A stretch of DNA of 64,000 nucleotides. Source: Deltaproteobacteria bacterium (GTDB lineage Bacteria; Myxococcota_A; Polyangia; Haliangiales; Haliangiaceae). Position numbers and translations under genes: made by a program. The notes under the pieces are model-generated. The model made no database searches. It was not told the origin of the DNA and was given only the letters and a program-made list of their open reading frames with translations. Each line of letters opens with the position of its first letter. The first letter of the stretch is position 1. Location of the stretch: assembly GCA_020630875.1 (NCBI GenBank), contig JAHDIH010000008.1:83969-147968 (forward strand), read 5' to 3'. Shown piece by piece: positions 52,107 through 61,023 of this stretch.

Positions 52107-53110
52107 TGACGTTGCGAGTTATTGTCGTTCTTTTGCTACTATTGCCGGGGGCTTGTAAGAAAGACACCGGATCCCAAATGCCAGTATTAACCTTTTGGGA
52201 TGTAGTCCCAAAGGATGCAGATTCTGTGCTGGCGTTTAGGAAATCGATTCTAAAGAAAGAGAACCTGGTTGCATTCTTAAAAAAGAAGGTAGCTGCGATA
52301 GATCCTTCGCTTAGTGCCCGGGTGTCGCACGTTGAAGCTGCTTGTGACATGACGGTGGAGCGGGACCTAATTGCGGTCGCGGTTGCGCATTCGCGTAGTT
52401 CAGAAGCTTCAGTGTTAATCCTACAAGGTAACTTCAGACAGGGGCGTCAATGCTTAGAGGCGTTATCCGCAGGGCCTGTGGAAACCTTGGCGCTCGAGGG
52501 GGCGAAACACGCCATTAGCTTCTCCTCTCCGTCGGGGACGCTGTATGCTGTTCAGGTACCGTCGGTGGGAATGGTTGTCAGTCATAGCAAGATGTTCATC
52601 GAATCGTCGCTGAAGTCGGACAAGCCTAGTTTCCTCCGAAGGCACTTTCCTTTGGTTAGAAGTGCTGATGCATGGGCTATTGGAGTCGTACCTTCAGAAC
52701 TTAGAAAAAGCCTAGGCCAGAGGACAGCAGGGCGCGTGTCCGGTGTCGAGCTCGCCGTAGCGACTCTATTCCTCAAAGCCAAAAGCTCCAATGAGGTTAA
52801 TTTGCACCTGTTTGTGCCGACTGAAAAGGAAGCCCAAAACCTGAAGCAAGCTCTGAAGCGAGAACTCCCACAAGCTGCCGTTATTGCACAGTATTTCTCG
52901 TTTGGTCCCGTGGTTAGTGCGGCTCAGGTTGACGTAAAGGATAAAAGGACGTCGATCACGCTAAACTTCACTGACTCCGACCTCCAGGCGATGTTAGATG
53001 CCATTGACAAGCGGCTGTCAGCTGCGCATACTCCGGCCTTCCAAAAGGAGACTACAAAAAATGGCAATCAAGACCCCACTAGCACAAGTAAAAGAAAAAT
53101 TCGGTTCTAA
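52103..53110 (+). CDS. Putative lipoprotein, unknown function (pair member 2)
   Basis: A 335-residue lipoprotein; MMTLRVIVVLLLLLPGAC places Cys18 as the lipidated residue. The mature part begins KKDTGSQMPVLTFWDVVPKDADSVLAF and resembles, in layout, the previous gene: alternating strands and short helices, with Cys pairs (CDMTVERD, CLEALSAG). Starts inside the preceding stop (ATGA). Its last 50 nt overlap the start of the small gene at 53061 in another frame, and its tail there is Lys/Thr/Asn rich. No family recognised. Confidence 0.72.
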   Translation: MMTLRVIVVLLLLLPGACKKDTGSQMPVLTFWDVVPKDADSVLAFRKSILKKENLVAFLKKKVAAIDPSLSARVSHVEAACDMTVERDLIAVAVAHSRSSEASVLILQGNFRQGRQCLEALSAGPVETLALEGAKHAISFSSPSGTLYAVQVPSVGMVVSHSKMFIESSLKSDKPSFLRRHFPLVRSADAWAIGVVPSELRKSLGQRTAGRVSGVELAVATLFLKAKSSNEVNLHLFVPTEKEAQNLKQALKRELPQAAVIAQYFSFGPVVSAAQVDVKDKRTSITLNFTDSDLQAMLDAIDKRLSAAHTPAFQKETTKNGNQDPTSTSKRKIRF

Positions 53111-53384
53111 GGAGAAGCTTGTTGAGGCCATCGTTAAAGGACTTCCTAATTTCGAAGGCGCGGAACTTGATAAACGCTCCAACAAAAGACTACTCCGCCT
53201 TGAGCGAGCAGTTCGAACAATTAGTGAAGCCGGCGGTGTTCAACGTGCAGCTCAAACCATCGCCGACCTACGAGGACTCGGCAAAGATGGCGACTACGTT
53301 AAATCTGTGGCGAGCTACCCCATCCCCAAATTGGCGGGCGAGCTCAACGCAGCCCAACGAAAAGCCAGCAAAAAGAAGAAGTAA
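53061..53384 (+). CDS. Small basic protein of unknown function
   Basis: A 107-residue protein starting MAIKTPLAQVKEKFGSKEKLVEAI. The ATG at 53061 follows AAAAGGAGACTAC, a good ribosome binding site, which supports it over the longer in-frame form starting upstream. It is rich in Lys/Arg (KRSNKRLLRLERAVRTI, ending KASKKKK) and mostly alpha-helical. It may bind nucleic acid, though this is only by composition. It overlaps the lipoprotein gene upstream by 50 nt in a different frame. Confidence 0.75.
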   Translation: MAIKTPLAQVKEKFGSKEKLVEAIVKGLPNFEGAELDKRSNKRLLRLERAVRTISEAGGVQRAAQTIADLRGLGKDGDYVKSVASYPIPKLAGELNAAQRKASKKKK

Positions 53385-53394
53385 CGTCTCTTTA

Positions 53395-55074
53395 GTGTTG
53401 GGCTGGCTGTTTTTTTTGCTGCCTAACGCTTCAGTGGCAGATACGGTGATCCTACCCTACGGTTCTCCGGCTACTATTTCTCATCTGCAGATGGAAGAGC
53501 CGTTGAACCGATACGGGGAGGTTTTATCAGCAGCGCTTGACGGAAAAGAGACGAGTCTCTTAACTCCTACGTCGGATGCTACTGGCTTTCTTGCCTTTGA
53601 ACGAAAGCCTGTTGGAGAAGCGGCGAGTCTTCCTGTCGGTACCTGCAATGGTTGCTTTACTCCAAAGCTGACCAAAGACAATCGGCTAGCTTGGGTTCGA
53701 GTGCACCAAAACTTTGAGGTGGAATCCAACGACTATAAATACCTACGGATTAAGATGGTTTACTCGGACGCGGTGGTCGTTCGAGTGAACGGACAAGAGG
53801 TCGTTCGAAGAAACTGGCGGGGCGGAGCAGGCGCGCCAAGCGGACTTTTACCTGCAAGGAGAAGGCGAGGAACACTAGAAGAAACGGTGTTGCTTCCGAC
53901 CGAAGTACTCACGCTAAAAAACAAGAACGTGTTGACCGTTGAGGTTCGACCCGCGGCCTCCAAGAATCATCCGGTATTCGATGTGTCACTTGAGTTGACG
54001 CATGGTCGAAAGCTCGCAGTAGGTCCGTTAGTTCAGCGAGTAACCAAAAAATCGGCCGAAATTCTTTTCGTGACTCATTCGGCAACGAAAGCGCAAGTTC
54101 ATTTTGGCAGCACCATCGATACCGACAAGGTGGCACTGAGCACTAACGGTGGGTACTCAAGACGTCATCGTGTACAACTAGATGGATTGGAGGGGGAGGT
54201 CGTCTATTACAAAGTTGTTGTCGCTGGCGTTGATACCAAACTGAGAAGTTTCAGGTTGCCTAAGACGCGCGATCTGAAGTTTGTCATCTATGGCGACATG
54301 CGTAACGGTCACCAAATTCACCGCAGGCTGGTAGAGTCCATGCGGGCAGAAGCACCACACTTTGCAACGAACACCGGCGATCTCGTAGCACGTGGAACCG
54401 ATCTGGCAGACTGGCAGATGTTCTTCGACATTCAATCTGATTTACTTGCGGAAGTTCCGTTGTATCCCGCCGTTGGTAACCATGACACTGGTACCGCTAG
54501 TTCTTTTGGACTTCGGTTTAGGGATTGGTTCTCACTATGGCCCATGAAAAGTGATGTACCTCGGTTTGGCAACTGGTATTCTTTTGATGTTGCTGGGTTG
54601 CGGTTCGTAGTTCTAGACTCCAACCTTTACCAAGATCCTAGACAGCTCCGTTGGTTTGAGGAAACGTTGCGAGGTTCCCAAAACAGCCGTGCGGTTATTG
54701 TGGTCACCCATAATGGTCCGTACTCAAGAGGGCCCCATGGAGGCAGTACGTTTGCCAAGAGTCACTACGTGCCTTTGATGAAGAAACACAAGGTGGACTT
54801 TCTTTTTGCTGGGCACGACCATCTCTATCAGCGTGGAGAAGATGACGGACTTCGCTACATCGTAACCGGAGGAGGGGGAGCACCTCTCTATCCTATTAGC
54901 TGTGGAGTTAGAGGAAAGAGGAGATGCAAGTCAGATGATGGGATGAAAATTACCCGAAGAAAGCATCACTACATCACTGCCGAGGTCGGCCGCAATGTCA
55001 TAGATTTTTGCCCAAAAGAGTTAAATGGTCGTCCTCTTGAGCCATGCATAAAGGTTCGCCTTAGAGCGCCCTAA
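53395..55074 (+). CDS. Secreted metallophosphatase (purple acid phosphatase-like)
   Basis: A 559-residue exported enzyme. The GTG at 53395 is chosen: it gives a signal peptide (LGWLFFLLPNASVA) and avoids the overlap of more than 250 nt that the longer open frame from 53119 would have with the small gene before it. An N-terminal beta region (about 40-280), with a fibronectin-like part before the catalytic domain, is followed by the calcineurin-like domain with FVIYGDMRNG, NTGDLV, AVGNHD, VVTHNGPYS and FAGHDHLYQR. These supply the Asp/His/Asn ligands for two metals. Likely a cell-surface or secreted phosphatase. It is convergent with the propeller-like gene, sharing 4 nt. Confidence 0.87.
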   Translation: MLGWLFFLLPNASVADTVILPYGSPATISHLQMEEPLNRYGEVLSAALDGKETSLLTPTSDATGFLAFERKPVGEAASLPVGTCNGCFTPKLTKDNRLAWVRVHQNFEVESNDYKYLRIKMVYSDAVVVRVNGQEVVRRNWRGGAGAPSGLLPARRRRGTLEETVLLPTEVLTLKNKNVLTVEVRPAASKNHPVFDVSLELTHGRKLAVGPLVQRVTKKSAEILFVTHSATKAQVHFGSTIDTDKVALSTNGGYSRRHRVQLDGLEGEVVYYKVVVAGVDTKLRSFRLPKTRDLKFVIYGDMRNGHQIHRRLVESMRAEAPHFATNTGDLVARGTDLADWQMFFDIQSDLLAEVPLYPAVGNHDTGTASSFGLRFRDWFSLWPMKSDVPRFGNWYSFDVAGLRFVVLDSNLYQDPRQLRWFEETLRGSQNSRAVIVVTHNGPYSRGPHGGSTFAKSHYVPLMKKHKVDFLFAGHDHLYQRGEDDGLRYIVTGGGGAPLYPISCGVRGKRRCKSDDGMKITRRKHHYITAEVGRNVIDFCPKELNGRPLEPCIKVRLRAP

Positions 55075-57155
55075 CGTTTAATCGTATAACTTTTATGAGA
55101 GATGTTTCCAGACTCATCTGCGACACGAACGGACAATAGGTGCGTTCCTTTTGACAAATCTTTGGGAAGCTCGAAAGAAAGGACCTCAGTAAGGTCGTCG
55201 AAAATAAGATCTTTTGCTCCGACCAGTTGCCATTTTCCTTGGCCGATACGCATTGCCGCTTCTCGAATAGCACTCAAGGAGTCGCTGGCGGTTACTGCTA
55301 CCCGTGGATAGCGAACTGAAACATCTCCCAATTTGGGCCCATGATTATCTACTGCGAACGGACGGCTAATCTCCTGTGAAGACTTTGCACTGTAAGAAGC
55401 ATTCGAGTTTTCATCCGAAGCTACAACTTTAACTCTGTAGTAGCCGTCTTCGAAAACCTCGGTGTTCCATTCGTAACTAGTTTCCGTATACGGCTTTTTG
55501 TTGAGAGGAAGAGGGGTCCATGTTGCGGAACCTTCGCGTCGTGCGAAAAGTGTGTATCCCGTTTTGTCGTCGTCGGGATTCTTTACCTTCCATTTAATCT
55601 TCACGACTCTTGTTCTCGGTTTGGTTGGTCCTTCTTTCACCACCGCCATGGCGGAAGCCCCTTTGGCCGAGGTTTCGATCTTCTCGATTTTTGTTGGCTT
55701 ATTAGAAGGTAAGAATCGAAGTTGTACTCGGCTAAGATAAGATTTTTTTCCCGCCATTTTGACCTTGAACTGGAAATACCTGGCTCGTGGCACTCCCGTT
55801 TTGGAAGTAAACGACTGGCCAATGCTCCGCTGAGATGACAGTTGTTTCCATGGCCCCCATCCTTTTTCAGCGTCAGCTGTATGACCTGACCTAACGTAGA
55901 AGGTTGAAATAGCCCCAAGCCAAGAAATGTTTCCAAAGTCTGAAATGCTCTTTGCATCGAATACCTTGGACGTATAACTACCTTGGTCACTGCTTGGTTT
56001 GAGAAAGTAGACGGCCTCTGAGTCAAATGTTGCCAATGCCATGTCGCCGTTATCCGAAGCAATCGTCGCGACCACCCTCTCATCTACATCGACGACCGTG
56101 GCGCTGCTACTTGCATCGCTCACTAAATAGATCCGTCCCTTTTCGGCCGAACCTGCGAGAATGCTTCCTTCACTAGTTGTCGCAAGCGATGTAAAGTAAG
56201 TCGCGGTTAAAGCGTGAAGCTGTTCAAAATCTCCATCAGCGGAAATTGCGTATAACGCTCCTTTGCCTTTCGCGGCTCCTTGGCGTGGTATTTCAACGGA
56301 AGAGTTCGGACGCTTGTCAGCTCCTGGTTTGCTACCGGTACTTGGCATTTTGGGAACGTGGCCCTTGCTTGCATCTCCTTTGGCTTCGTCGATGTCTCGT
56401 TTGCTCTTTGTTCCTCCTGACGAAGGCCACTTAATGTCGTTGGCCGCCACAGCAACACCTGATTGAAAAGGGGTCATGGCGGTTATTTCGTTACCGGCAA
56501 AGTCCGCCATAGCAATTGTCTTGCCGGTTTTGGGAGCATGTCGATAAACGATAGCGTTGTCTGAAGTCCCAAACCAAACGTGAGTTTTTGTTGTGGCAAT
56601 CGAAAGGATTCGCTTGTCTTTTGCTTCGAATACCAGTTTCGCTTTCCCGCCATTGATGCGAAAAAGTTTCGCCTTCGGGCCAACGCCCGCGTAAATGTTT
56701 CCGCCGTGCACCCCGAGCGACCATACAGATTCTGCATCAGGGATTGATGCAACTTTTTTAGAATTTCCAGCGGTTACTTTCCAAACCGCCGCATTAGGCA
56801 TGGTGCCCGCGTAAAGAGTGTTTCCTTTGAATACTAACGCTGTCACAGCTACTGCGTTCGGTATTGTCGCGAACAATTTTGGGGATTTGCCGTTGGTTGC
56901 CGTGAAGATTTTTCCATCACTGGAACCAACGTAGAATGTCCCCTTGTGCATTGCCGATGACCACACCCCTTCTAAAGCAGTACCTTCGCTCTTGGTGGTA
57001 GCGTAACCCGTCCGAATTTCGCCAAGCGAGTTCAAAAGAGTTCCATCGTTTTTTCCTTTGCTAAAGTTCTCGTAGGTGTCGAGGGTCCAGCTTTTCTGAC
57101 TACTCGCGAAAGATGGAAGTGCAAGAGAAATTAAAAATATCTGAAGAATTTTCAT
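55071..57155 (-). CDS. Secreted beta-propeller-like protein with C-terminal fibronectin-like domain
   Basis: A 694-residue exported protein. The ATG at 57155, with AGGA upstream, gives signal MKILQIFLISLALPSFAS. The N-terminal half repeats blade-like units (AMHKGTFYVGSSDGKIFTATNG, VFKGNTLYAGTMPNAAVWKVTAG, GVHGGNIYAGVGPKAKLFRINGG), a beta-propeller pattern. A low-complexity linker (KGDASKGHVPKMPSTGSKPG) breaks it. The C-terminal 250 residues have fibronectin type III-like features (VVKIKWKVKNPDDDKTGYTLFARREG, YRVKVVASDENSN). No enzyme motif. Its start is 7 nt from the stop of the S55 gene, so they are co-transcribed. Confidence 0.8.
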   Translation of the reverse strand: MKILQIFLISLALPSFASSQKSWTLDTYENFSKGKNDGTLLNSLGEIRTGYATTKSEGTALEGVWSSAMHKGTFYVGSSDGKIFTATNGKSPKLFATIPNAVAVTALVFKGNTLYAGTMPNAAVWKVTAGNSKKVASIPDAESVWSLGVHGGNIYAGVGPKAKLFRINGGKAKLVFEAKDKRILSIATTKTHVWFGTSDNAIVYRHAPKTGKTIAMADFAGNEITAMTPFQSGVAVAANDIKWPSSGGTKSKRDIDEAKGDASKGHVPKMPSTGSKPGADKRPNSSVEIPRQGAAKGKGALYAISADGDFEQLHALTATYFTSLATTSEGSILAGSAEKGRIYLVSDASSSATVVDVDERVVATIASDNGDMALATFDSEAVYFLKPSSDQGSYTSKVFDAKSISDFGNISWLGAISTFYVRSGHTADAEKGWGPWKQLSSQRSIGQSFTSKTGVPRARYFQFKVKMAGKKSYLSRVQLRFLPSNKPTKIEKIETSAKGASAMAVVKEGPTKPRTRVVKIKWKVKNPDDDKTGYTLFARREGSATWTPLPLNKKPYTETSYEWNTEVFEDGYYRVKVVASDENSNASYSAKSSQEISRPFAVDNHGPKLGDVSVRYPRVAVTASDSLSAIREAAMRIGQGKWQLVGAKDLIFDDLTEVLSFELPKDLSKGTHLLSVRVADESGNISHKSYTIKR

Positions 57156-57162
57156 GGTGGTC

Positions 57163-58974
57163 CTATTTTTGATTGGCAACATCGACGAGAAAGCCTTTGG
57201 CATTTGCCAATACAGGTTTCCAAGGTATTTTCGTGTCGTATTTGAGGTTATACGGGGCGTGATGCGAAAGGCTTGCTTTCACAGGAATTCGATCCGCCAC
57301 GCTATCTGGTAGATCTAAAACAACTTGAGAGCCTCGACTAAGTCCTTTCGACTTTGGAGTTAGTCTGACGATTAGATCGGTGCCAGCAGAAAAGCTTCTA
57401 AGTACATTGAGGAAGCTGTTCCAGTCGGTGGGAACTGCGGCGTCAGCCTTGGCTAGATTACCACTAAGCACTTGCAAGCGAACTCTGGAGCCAGCTAGTT
57501 CAGGGGGGACATCAAAGCCAACGCGTTTCAAAATTGGCTTTTGTCCTTTTCTAATCATTTGAAGGTCTACGTAGTTTTTTTCTCCAGGAACAAGTTTTGG
57601 CGCTCGCAATCTAATGTCGTTGATGATGTCTGGTTCTGAGTTTTGCGTAGCAACGATTGATAGTTCTACCGACTCGATTCTTGCTTTCTTGAACGGATTA
57701 AACATCACGGCGTCTACCGCCTTGAATCCTCTGAATGACATCACAGGACCAATTGCGCCAGTGTCACTGTAGTTATGATCCGTGAATTCAATCGGTGTGG
57801 ATTCTCCGGCGATTTTAATCTTTCCCGAAACAACGACACTGCTCGGCACTTTGTCGGGCATGTACAGTGATGTCGCATTCATGGTTGCGATCCTGATGAT
57901 TGTTGATGTTAGGTCCTGACTGTTTAGCGCTTCGACATAAAACTTGTTTTTTACAGTCTTTCCGGCGTTGTTTAAGGTGAGATTCATGCTCATCGGAATC
58001 ATCGCGGTTCTTAGTCGCATATCTGCCATGATCATCGCTTGCGTATCGAGTACTAGGGATCCGACCTCTTTGATGGGAGACGCCACTACGAACGGACTAG
58101 CCTGTGAGTTAACGATCATGTGTACATGGGAGGTTGCAATGGGAGCGTACGCCTCTCCATTTTCAAACATCGGATGCCCGAAAGCGAGCAGACGGTCCCC
58201 ATCCACGTAGCTTACCGTTCCGGTCCCTGTAATCGTCATGTCACCGCGAACCAACATCACTGCGATAGAGGATCCCAAAACAAACTTAGAAGGTCCCTTC
58301 ATTTGTTGTGAGCCAGCAATAGAGCCGGCTCGGAATGGGGTCATGCCACCTGACCACATTTTCTGGGCATAGCTTAGTGCTTCGGTAGTCGCTCCAGCGA
58401 TTGAAAGAGGAATGGTTTTTGAGTTCAGCTTCGGAGTGGGCACGAACTCCGAATGGAGGAGTTCGTTGATATCTCCACCTGGTGCCATTTTTTGCCATGT
58501 GGATTGCGACCCGATGAACGACTCCGATATGACGGCGCCGGCCTTTGCGTCCTTGGCTTGCCCAACTAACGGAGTTTGAAATCCTTGTTTCAACATGTAT
58601 TTCATTGGCGTGCAGGCACCTATTGGAGTTTTGGTAAAACTCCATCCGTAGGAAAAAGCACAGGCTAACTTGCCATCAATAAAAAGAGGAGACCCGGACA
58701 TGCCTGCCCAAAAGCCCCGCACCGCAAACTTGGGGTCGTCGGATTTGACCAAAATGATGGACATGTTTGGTAAGAAGTTGTGCTTTACATCGATGACCTC
58801 GAATTCGAATTGCTCAGGTTTAGTTCCATAAATGGTAGTAAGTCCCGTGCCTTTTTGACCACGCTTGACGTTCTCGAGAGGATAAATGGGGACTTTCCCT
58901 CCTGTGGGCAAAGCCCAAGTAATTTCATTCATCCCCAAAGAGACAAGCAGCGTTAAAAGTATCAACCGAATCAT
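57163..58974 (-). CDS. Secreted SpoIVB-like serine peptidase (S55 family)
   Basis: A 603-residue exported protein. The ATG at 58974 gives a signal peptide (MIRLILLTLLVSLGMNEITWA); a longer start at 59046 is possible. The mature N-terminus holds a PDZ/S55-type peptidase domain: LENVKRGQKGTGLTTIYGTKPEQFEFEVIDV in parts, then GFWAGMSGSPLFIDGKLACAFSYGW, with S93 the expected nucleophile, and GDRLLAFGHPMFENG, which belongs to the S55 pattern. It lies upstream of the propeller-like gene in one operon. Relatives outside spore formers are common and uncharacterised. The catalytic His/Asp cannot be fixed by eye. Confidence 0.82.
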   Translation of the reverse strand: MIRLILLTLLVSLGMNEITWALPTGGKVPIYPLENVKRGQKGTGLTTIYGTKPEQFEFEVIDVKHNFLPNMSIILVKSDDPKFAVRGFWAGMSGSPLFIDGKLACAFSYGWSFTKTPIGACTPMKYMLKQGFQTPLVGQAKDAKAGAVISESFIGSQSTWQKMAPGGDINELLHSEFVPTPKLNSKTIPLSIAGATTEALSYAQKMWSGGMTPFRAGSIAGSQQMKGPSKFVLGSSIAVMLVRGDMTITGTGTVSYVDGDRLLAFGHPMFENGEAYAPIATSHVHMIVNSQASPFVVASPIKEVGSLVLDTQAMIMADMRLRTAMIPMSMNLTLNNAGKTVKNKFYVEALNSQDLTSTIIRIATMNATSLYMPDKVPSSVVVSGKIKIAGESTPIEFTDHNYSDTGAIGPVMSFRGFKAVDAVMFNPFKKARIESVELSIVATQNSEPDIINDIRLRAPKLVPGEKNYVDLQMIRKGQKPILKRVGFDVPPELAGSRVRLQVLSGNLAKADAAVPTDWNSFLNVLRSFSAGTDLIVRLTPKSKGLSRGSQVVLDLPDSVADRIPVKASLSHHAPYNLKYDTKIPWKPVLANAKGFLVDVANQK

Positions 58975-59115
58975 GGACTTAGAGAATAACCCTGAGAATC
59001 TGGTTTCGCCACTGAACATGCCCCACATTTTGCACAAACCGTTCAAAGTGTTGAAAGGTGTTGAAGCTTGAACGGTTTGGCAGTCCAGAATAAGGATTTA
59101 CGGAGACTTACATTG

Positions 59116-59131
59116 TGGCATGCACTCTGCA
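59116..59131 (+). promoter_or_regulatory. Sigma-54-like promoter upstream of the mini-HTH gene
   Basis: TGGCATGCACTCTGCA matches the sigma-54 consensus TGGCACGNNNNTTGCW at all but two fixed positions, with the GG and GC elements separated by exactly 10 bp. The predicted start, near 59141, is close to the ATG at 59144. Two sigma-54 activators are encoded in the window. By-eye match only. Confidence 0.5.
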
Positions 59132-59143
59132 TAGTGCTAGTTC

Positions 59144-59353
59144 ATGGAACGAAAACAAGAATACATTGAAACATGGAAAGCAATCGCATTTGAGATGGGG
59201 AGATCGGAACGTTGGTGTCGGTACATGTCCGTGCACCCTAACCATCCGCTGCCTGTGTTTAAGGTTGGGGGGATTGTGAGAATTCTTCACTCTGATCTCA
59301 ACAAATGGCTCGAAGAGCAACGAATGCAACTGCTCAGGCCCTTGGTGGCTTGA
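59144..59353 (+). CDS. Small helix-turn-helix protein
   Basis: A 69-residue protein that looks like one winged or excisionase-like HTH domain: WKAIAFEMGRSERWCRYMSVHPNHPLPVFKVGGIVRILHSDLNKWLEEQ (in parts). The pattern of an N-terminal helix pair followed by a short wing with GGIVRI and a final helix matches the small AlpA/MerR-like HTH fold. It has no partner domain, so may act alone on DNA or with another protein. No ribosome binding site is seen before the ATG, consistent with a very short leader from the sigma-54-like promoter. Confidence 0.75.
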   Translation: MERKQEYIETWKAIAFEMGRSERWCRYMSVHPNHPLPVFKVGGIVRILHSDLNKWLEEQRMQLLRPLVA

Positions 59354-59378
59354 GCAGTGCGTGTTAAACCGCTTTAGT

Positions 59379-60173
59379 ATGAGTCAGTCGCTGCAGGCAC
59401 TAACTGGAACATTTCGTGCGCTTTTCTTCGATCTTGATGGCACTTTGACCACAGACGGAGTAGTTGCCTCGGAAACGTACGCTTCTCTTCAAAAGGTAAA
59501 ACAGGCGGGCATTAAGTTGGTGCTGGTGACTGGACGTCCAGCCGGATGGGGCCAAGCGCTGATGACGCTAGCTCCACTCGACGCAGTAGTAACCGAAAAC
59601 GGTGGGCTAAGTTTTGTAAGAGTTGGCAGTGGCACGAAGAAGGTTTACGGAGTTCCAGAGACCACCCTTCCGGAATGGCGCAGAAAAATGCATGCCGCAG
59701 CAGTAGACGTTATCACAGAGCACCCTGGCGCTCGAATGAGCACCGATAGCCAGTATCGAGAAGTTGACTTAGCTATCGACTGGAACGAGCACGTCTCCAT
59801 CCCAATGCAAGCCGCCGACGACATGGTGCTTCGTCTAAGGGAGCAAGGGTTTGCCGCCGTAAAATCGTCCGTTCATGTCAACTTTGGGCCTCCTAAATTC
59901 AATAAGCTGAGCGCATGCATGCACATTATCGAGCACGTCTTGGAAGCAGATCCCACTGATTTGAGTTCTTACGTTTACGTTGGGGACGCGCTCAATGATG
60001 CTCCAATGTTTGGGAAGTTTCCCAATTCAGTCGGAGTCGCAAACGTTAAGAAATGGTGGGACCAACTTGAGCATAAGCCGGCAATGGTCACTGAACAATC
60101 AGAAGGCGCAGGTCTTCGTCAGGTGATTGAGCAGATGTTAAAAATCAGAGCGCTTAAACGTGCTGATATCTGA
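59379..60173 (+). CDS. HAD superfamily phosphatase (Cof/sucrose-phosphatase-like)
   Basis: A 264-residue hydrolase. HAD motifs are clear: catalytic FFDLDGTLTTDG, motif II VLVTGRP, the Lys of motif III, and motif IV VGDALNDAPMF. The large cap between residues about 85-190 places it in the Cof-type group, like mannosyl-3-phosphoglycerate and sucrose phosphatases. It probably hydrolyses a sugar phosphate; the substrate is unknown. ATG 59379 is used; GTG 59361 is in frame and would add six residues. The gene overlaps xdhC by 14 nt. Confidence 0.88.
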   Translation: MSQSLQALTGTFRALFFDLDGTLTTDGVVASETYASLQKVKQAGIKLVLVTGRPAGWGQALMTLAPLDAVVTENGGLSFVRVGSGTKKVYGVPETTLPEWRRKMHAAAVDVITEHPGARMSTDSQYREVDLAIDWNEHVSIPMQAADDMVLRLREQGFAAVKSSVHVNFGPPKFNKLSACMHIIEHVLEADPTDLSSYVYVGDALNDAPMFGKFPNSVGVANVKKWWDQLEHKPAMVTEQSEGAGLRQVIEQMLKIRALKRADI

Positions 60174-61023
60174 AGCTTCCGAAATAGAGAGAGTTCGAGA
60201 GAAAAGCCCAAATGCTTGGATTTCATTTTTGGTCAAGTTCAACGGGTCTTCTCCACGCCATCATCGTGCAACAATGGTGGTGTCAGGGGAGGGAGAGCGT
60301 CTTTGGGGAACGGTTGGTGGCGGAGCCTTAGAACATCAAATTTGTGAAGAAATCGTGGATGCAAAACATCCATTTCTGAAGAAGTACGATCTGGCTCAAG
60401 ACTTGGCGATGTGCTGCGGAGGAAGCGTGGAGCTTTTTTCAATGCCTTTGTCTCATTGGCCCACGAAACCGGCAGAGAACGTTTTTGTTACTTGGACCGG
60501 TAAGACGCATCTTACAAAACAAGAAGGGCGACTTAGCAATGGGTTCGTAGTGGCACTAAACACCAATACAAGGTTATTTGTTTTTGGCTATGGTCATGTA
60601 GGAAAACAAGTGGCTAACCTTGCCGCGAACTGTGACTTTGAAGTCATCGTTGTCGATGACAATGAAACAGATGCACTTGAGGGGTACGTTGGTGAATGTT
60701 GTGCTTCCTTTCATCTTCCCGACGTTGAAAAAAAGTTTGGAAGGTTAACCACGAGAGATTTCGTTTTGATTATGACTCGGGCCCATCAAATCGATGAGAC
60801 GCTTACTGAGAGTGTGCTCGGTCGTCCCGTCGGATACTTAGGTGTGATAGGTAGTAAAGCGAAAGCGGCGCGCTTTAGAATGAGACTCGCAAACAAGGGA
60901 ATTGAAGAATCTCAGTTAGCCCGGGTTTCAATGCCTCTTGGGATTAGTATAGGCGCAGAGACTCCTCAAGAAATTGCAGTCGCGGCCGTAGCAGAGTTGG
61001 TAAGTCTACGTGCCAGCCGTTGA
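60160..61023 (+). CDS. xdhC: XdhC/CoxI family molybdenum-enzyme maturation factor
   Basis: A 287-residue accessory protein. The N-terminal XdhC/CoxI domain (about 15-105: WISFLVKFNGSSPRHHRATMVVSG, GTVGGGALEHQI, MCCGGSVELF with conserved Cys pair) is followed by a Rossmann domain (about 135-285: TRLFVFGYGHVGKQVANLAAN, VVDDNE, VGYLGVIGSKAKAARF, GISIGAETPQEIAVAAVAEL). It inserts or sulfurates molybdenum cofactor in xanthine-dehydrogenase-type enzymes; none of these is in the window. The GTG at 60160 overlaps the HAD gene; the 3' end overlaps the mocA-like gene by 14 nt. Confidence 0.9.
   Translation: MLISEASEIERVREKSPNAWISFLVKFNGSSPRHHRATMVVSGEGERLWGTVGGGALEHQICEEIVDAKHPFLKKYDLAQDLAMCCGGSVELFSMPLSHWPTKPAENVFVTWTGKTHLTKQEGRLSNGFVVALNTNTRLFVFGYGHVGKQVANLAANCDFEVIVVDDNETDALEGYVGECCASFHLPDVEKKFGRLTTRDFVLIMTRAHQIDETLTESVLGRPVGYLGVIGSKAKAARFRMRLANKGIEESQLARVSMPLGISIGAETPQEIAVAAVAELVSLRASR

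Noticed and set aside
53119..53394. Longer N-terminus for the metallophosphatase
   Set aside because: It would overlap the small basic gene, which has a good ribosome binding site, and would bury the signal peptide.
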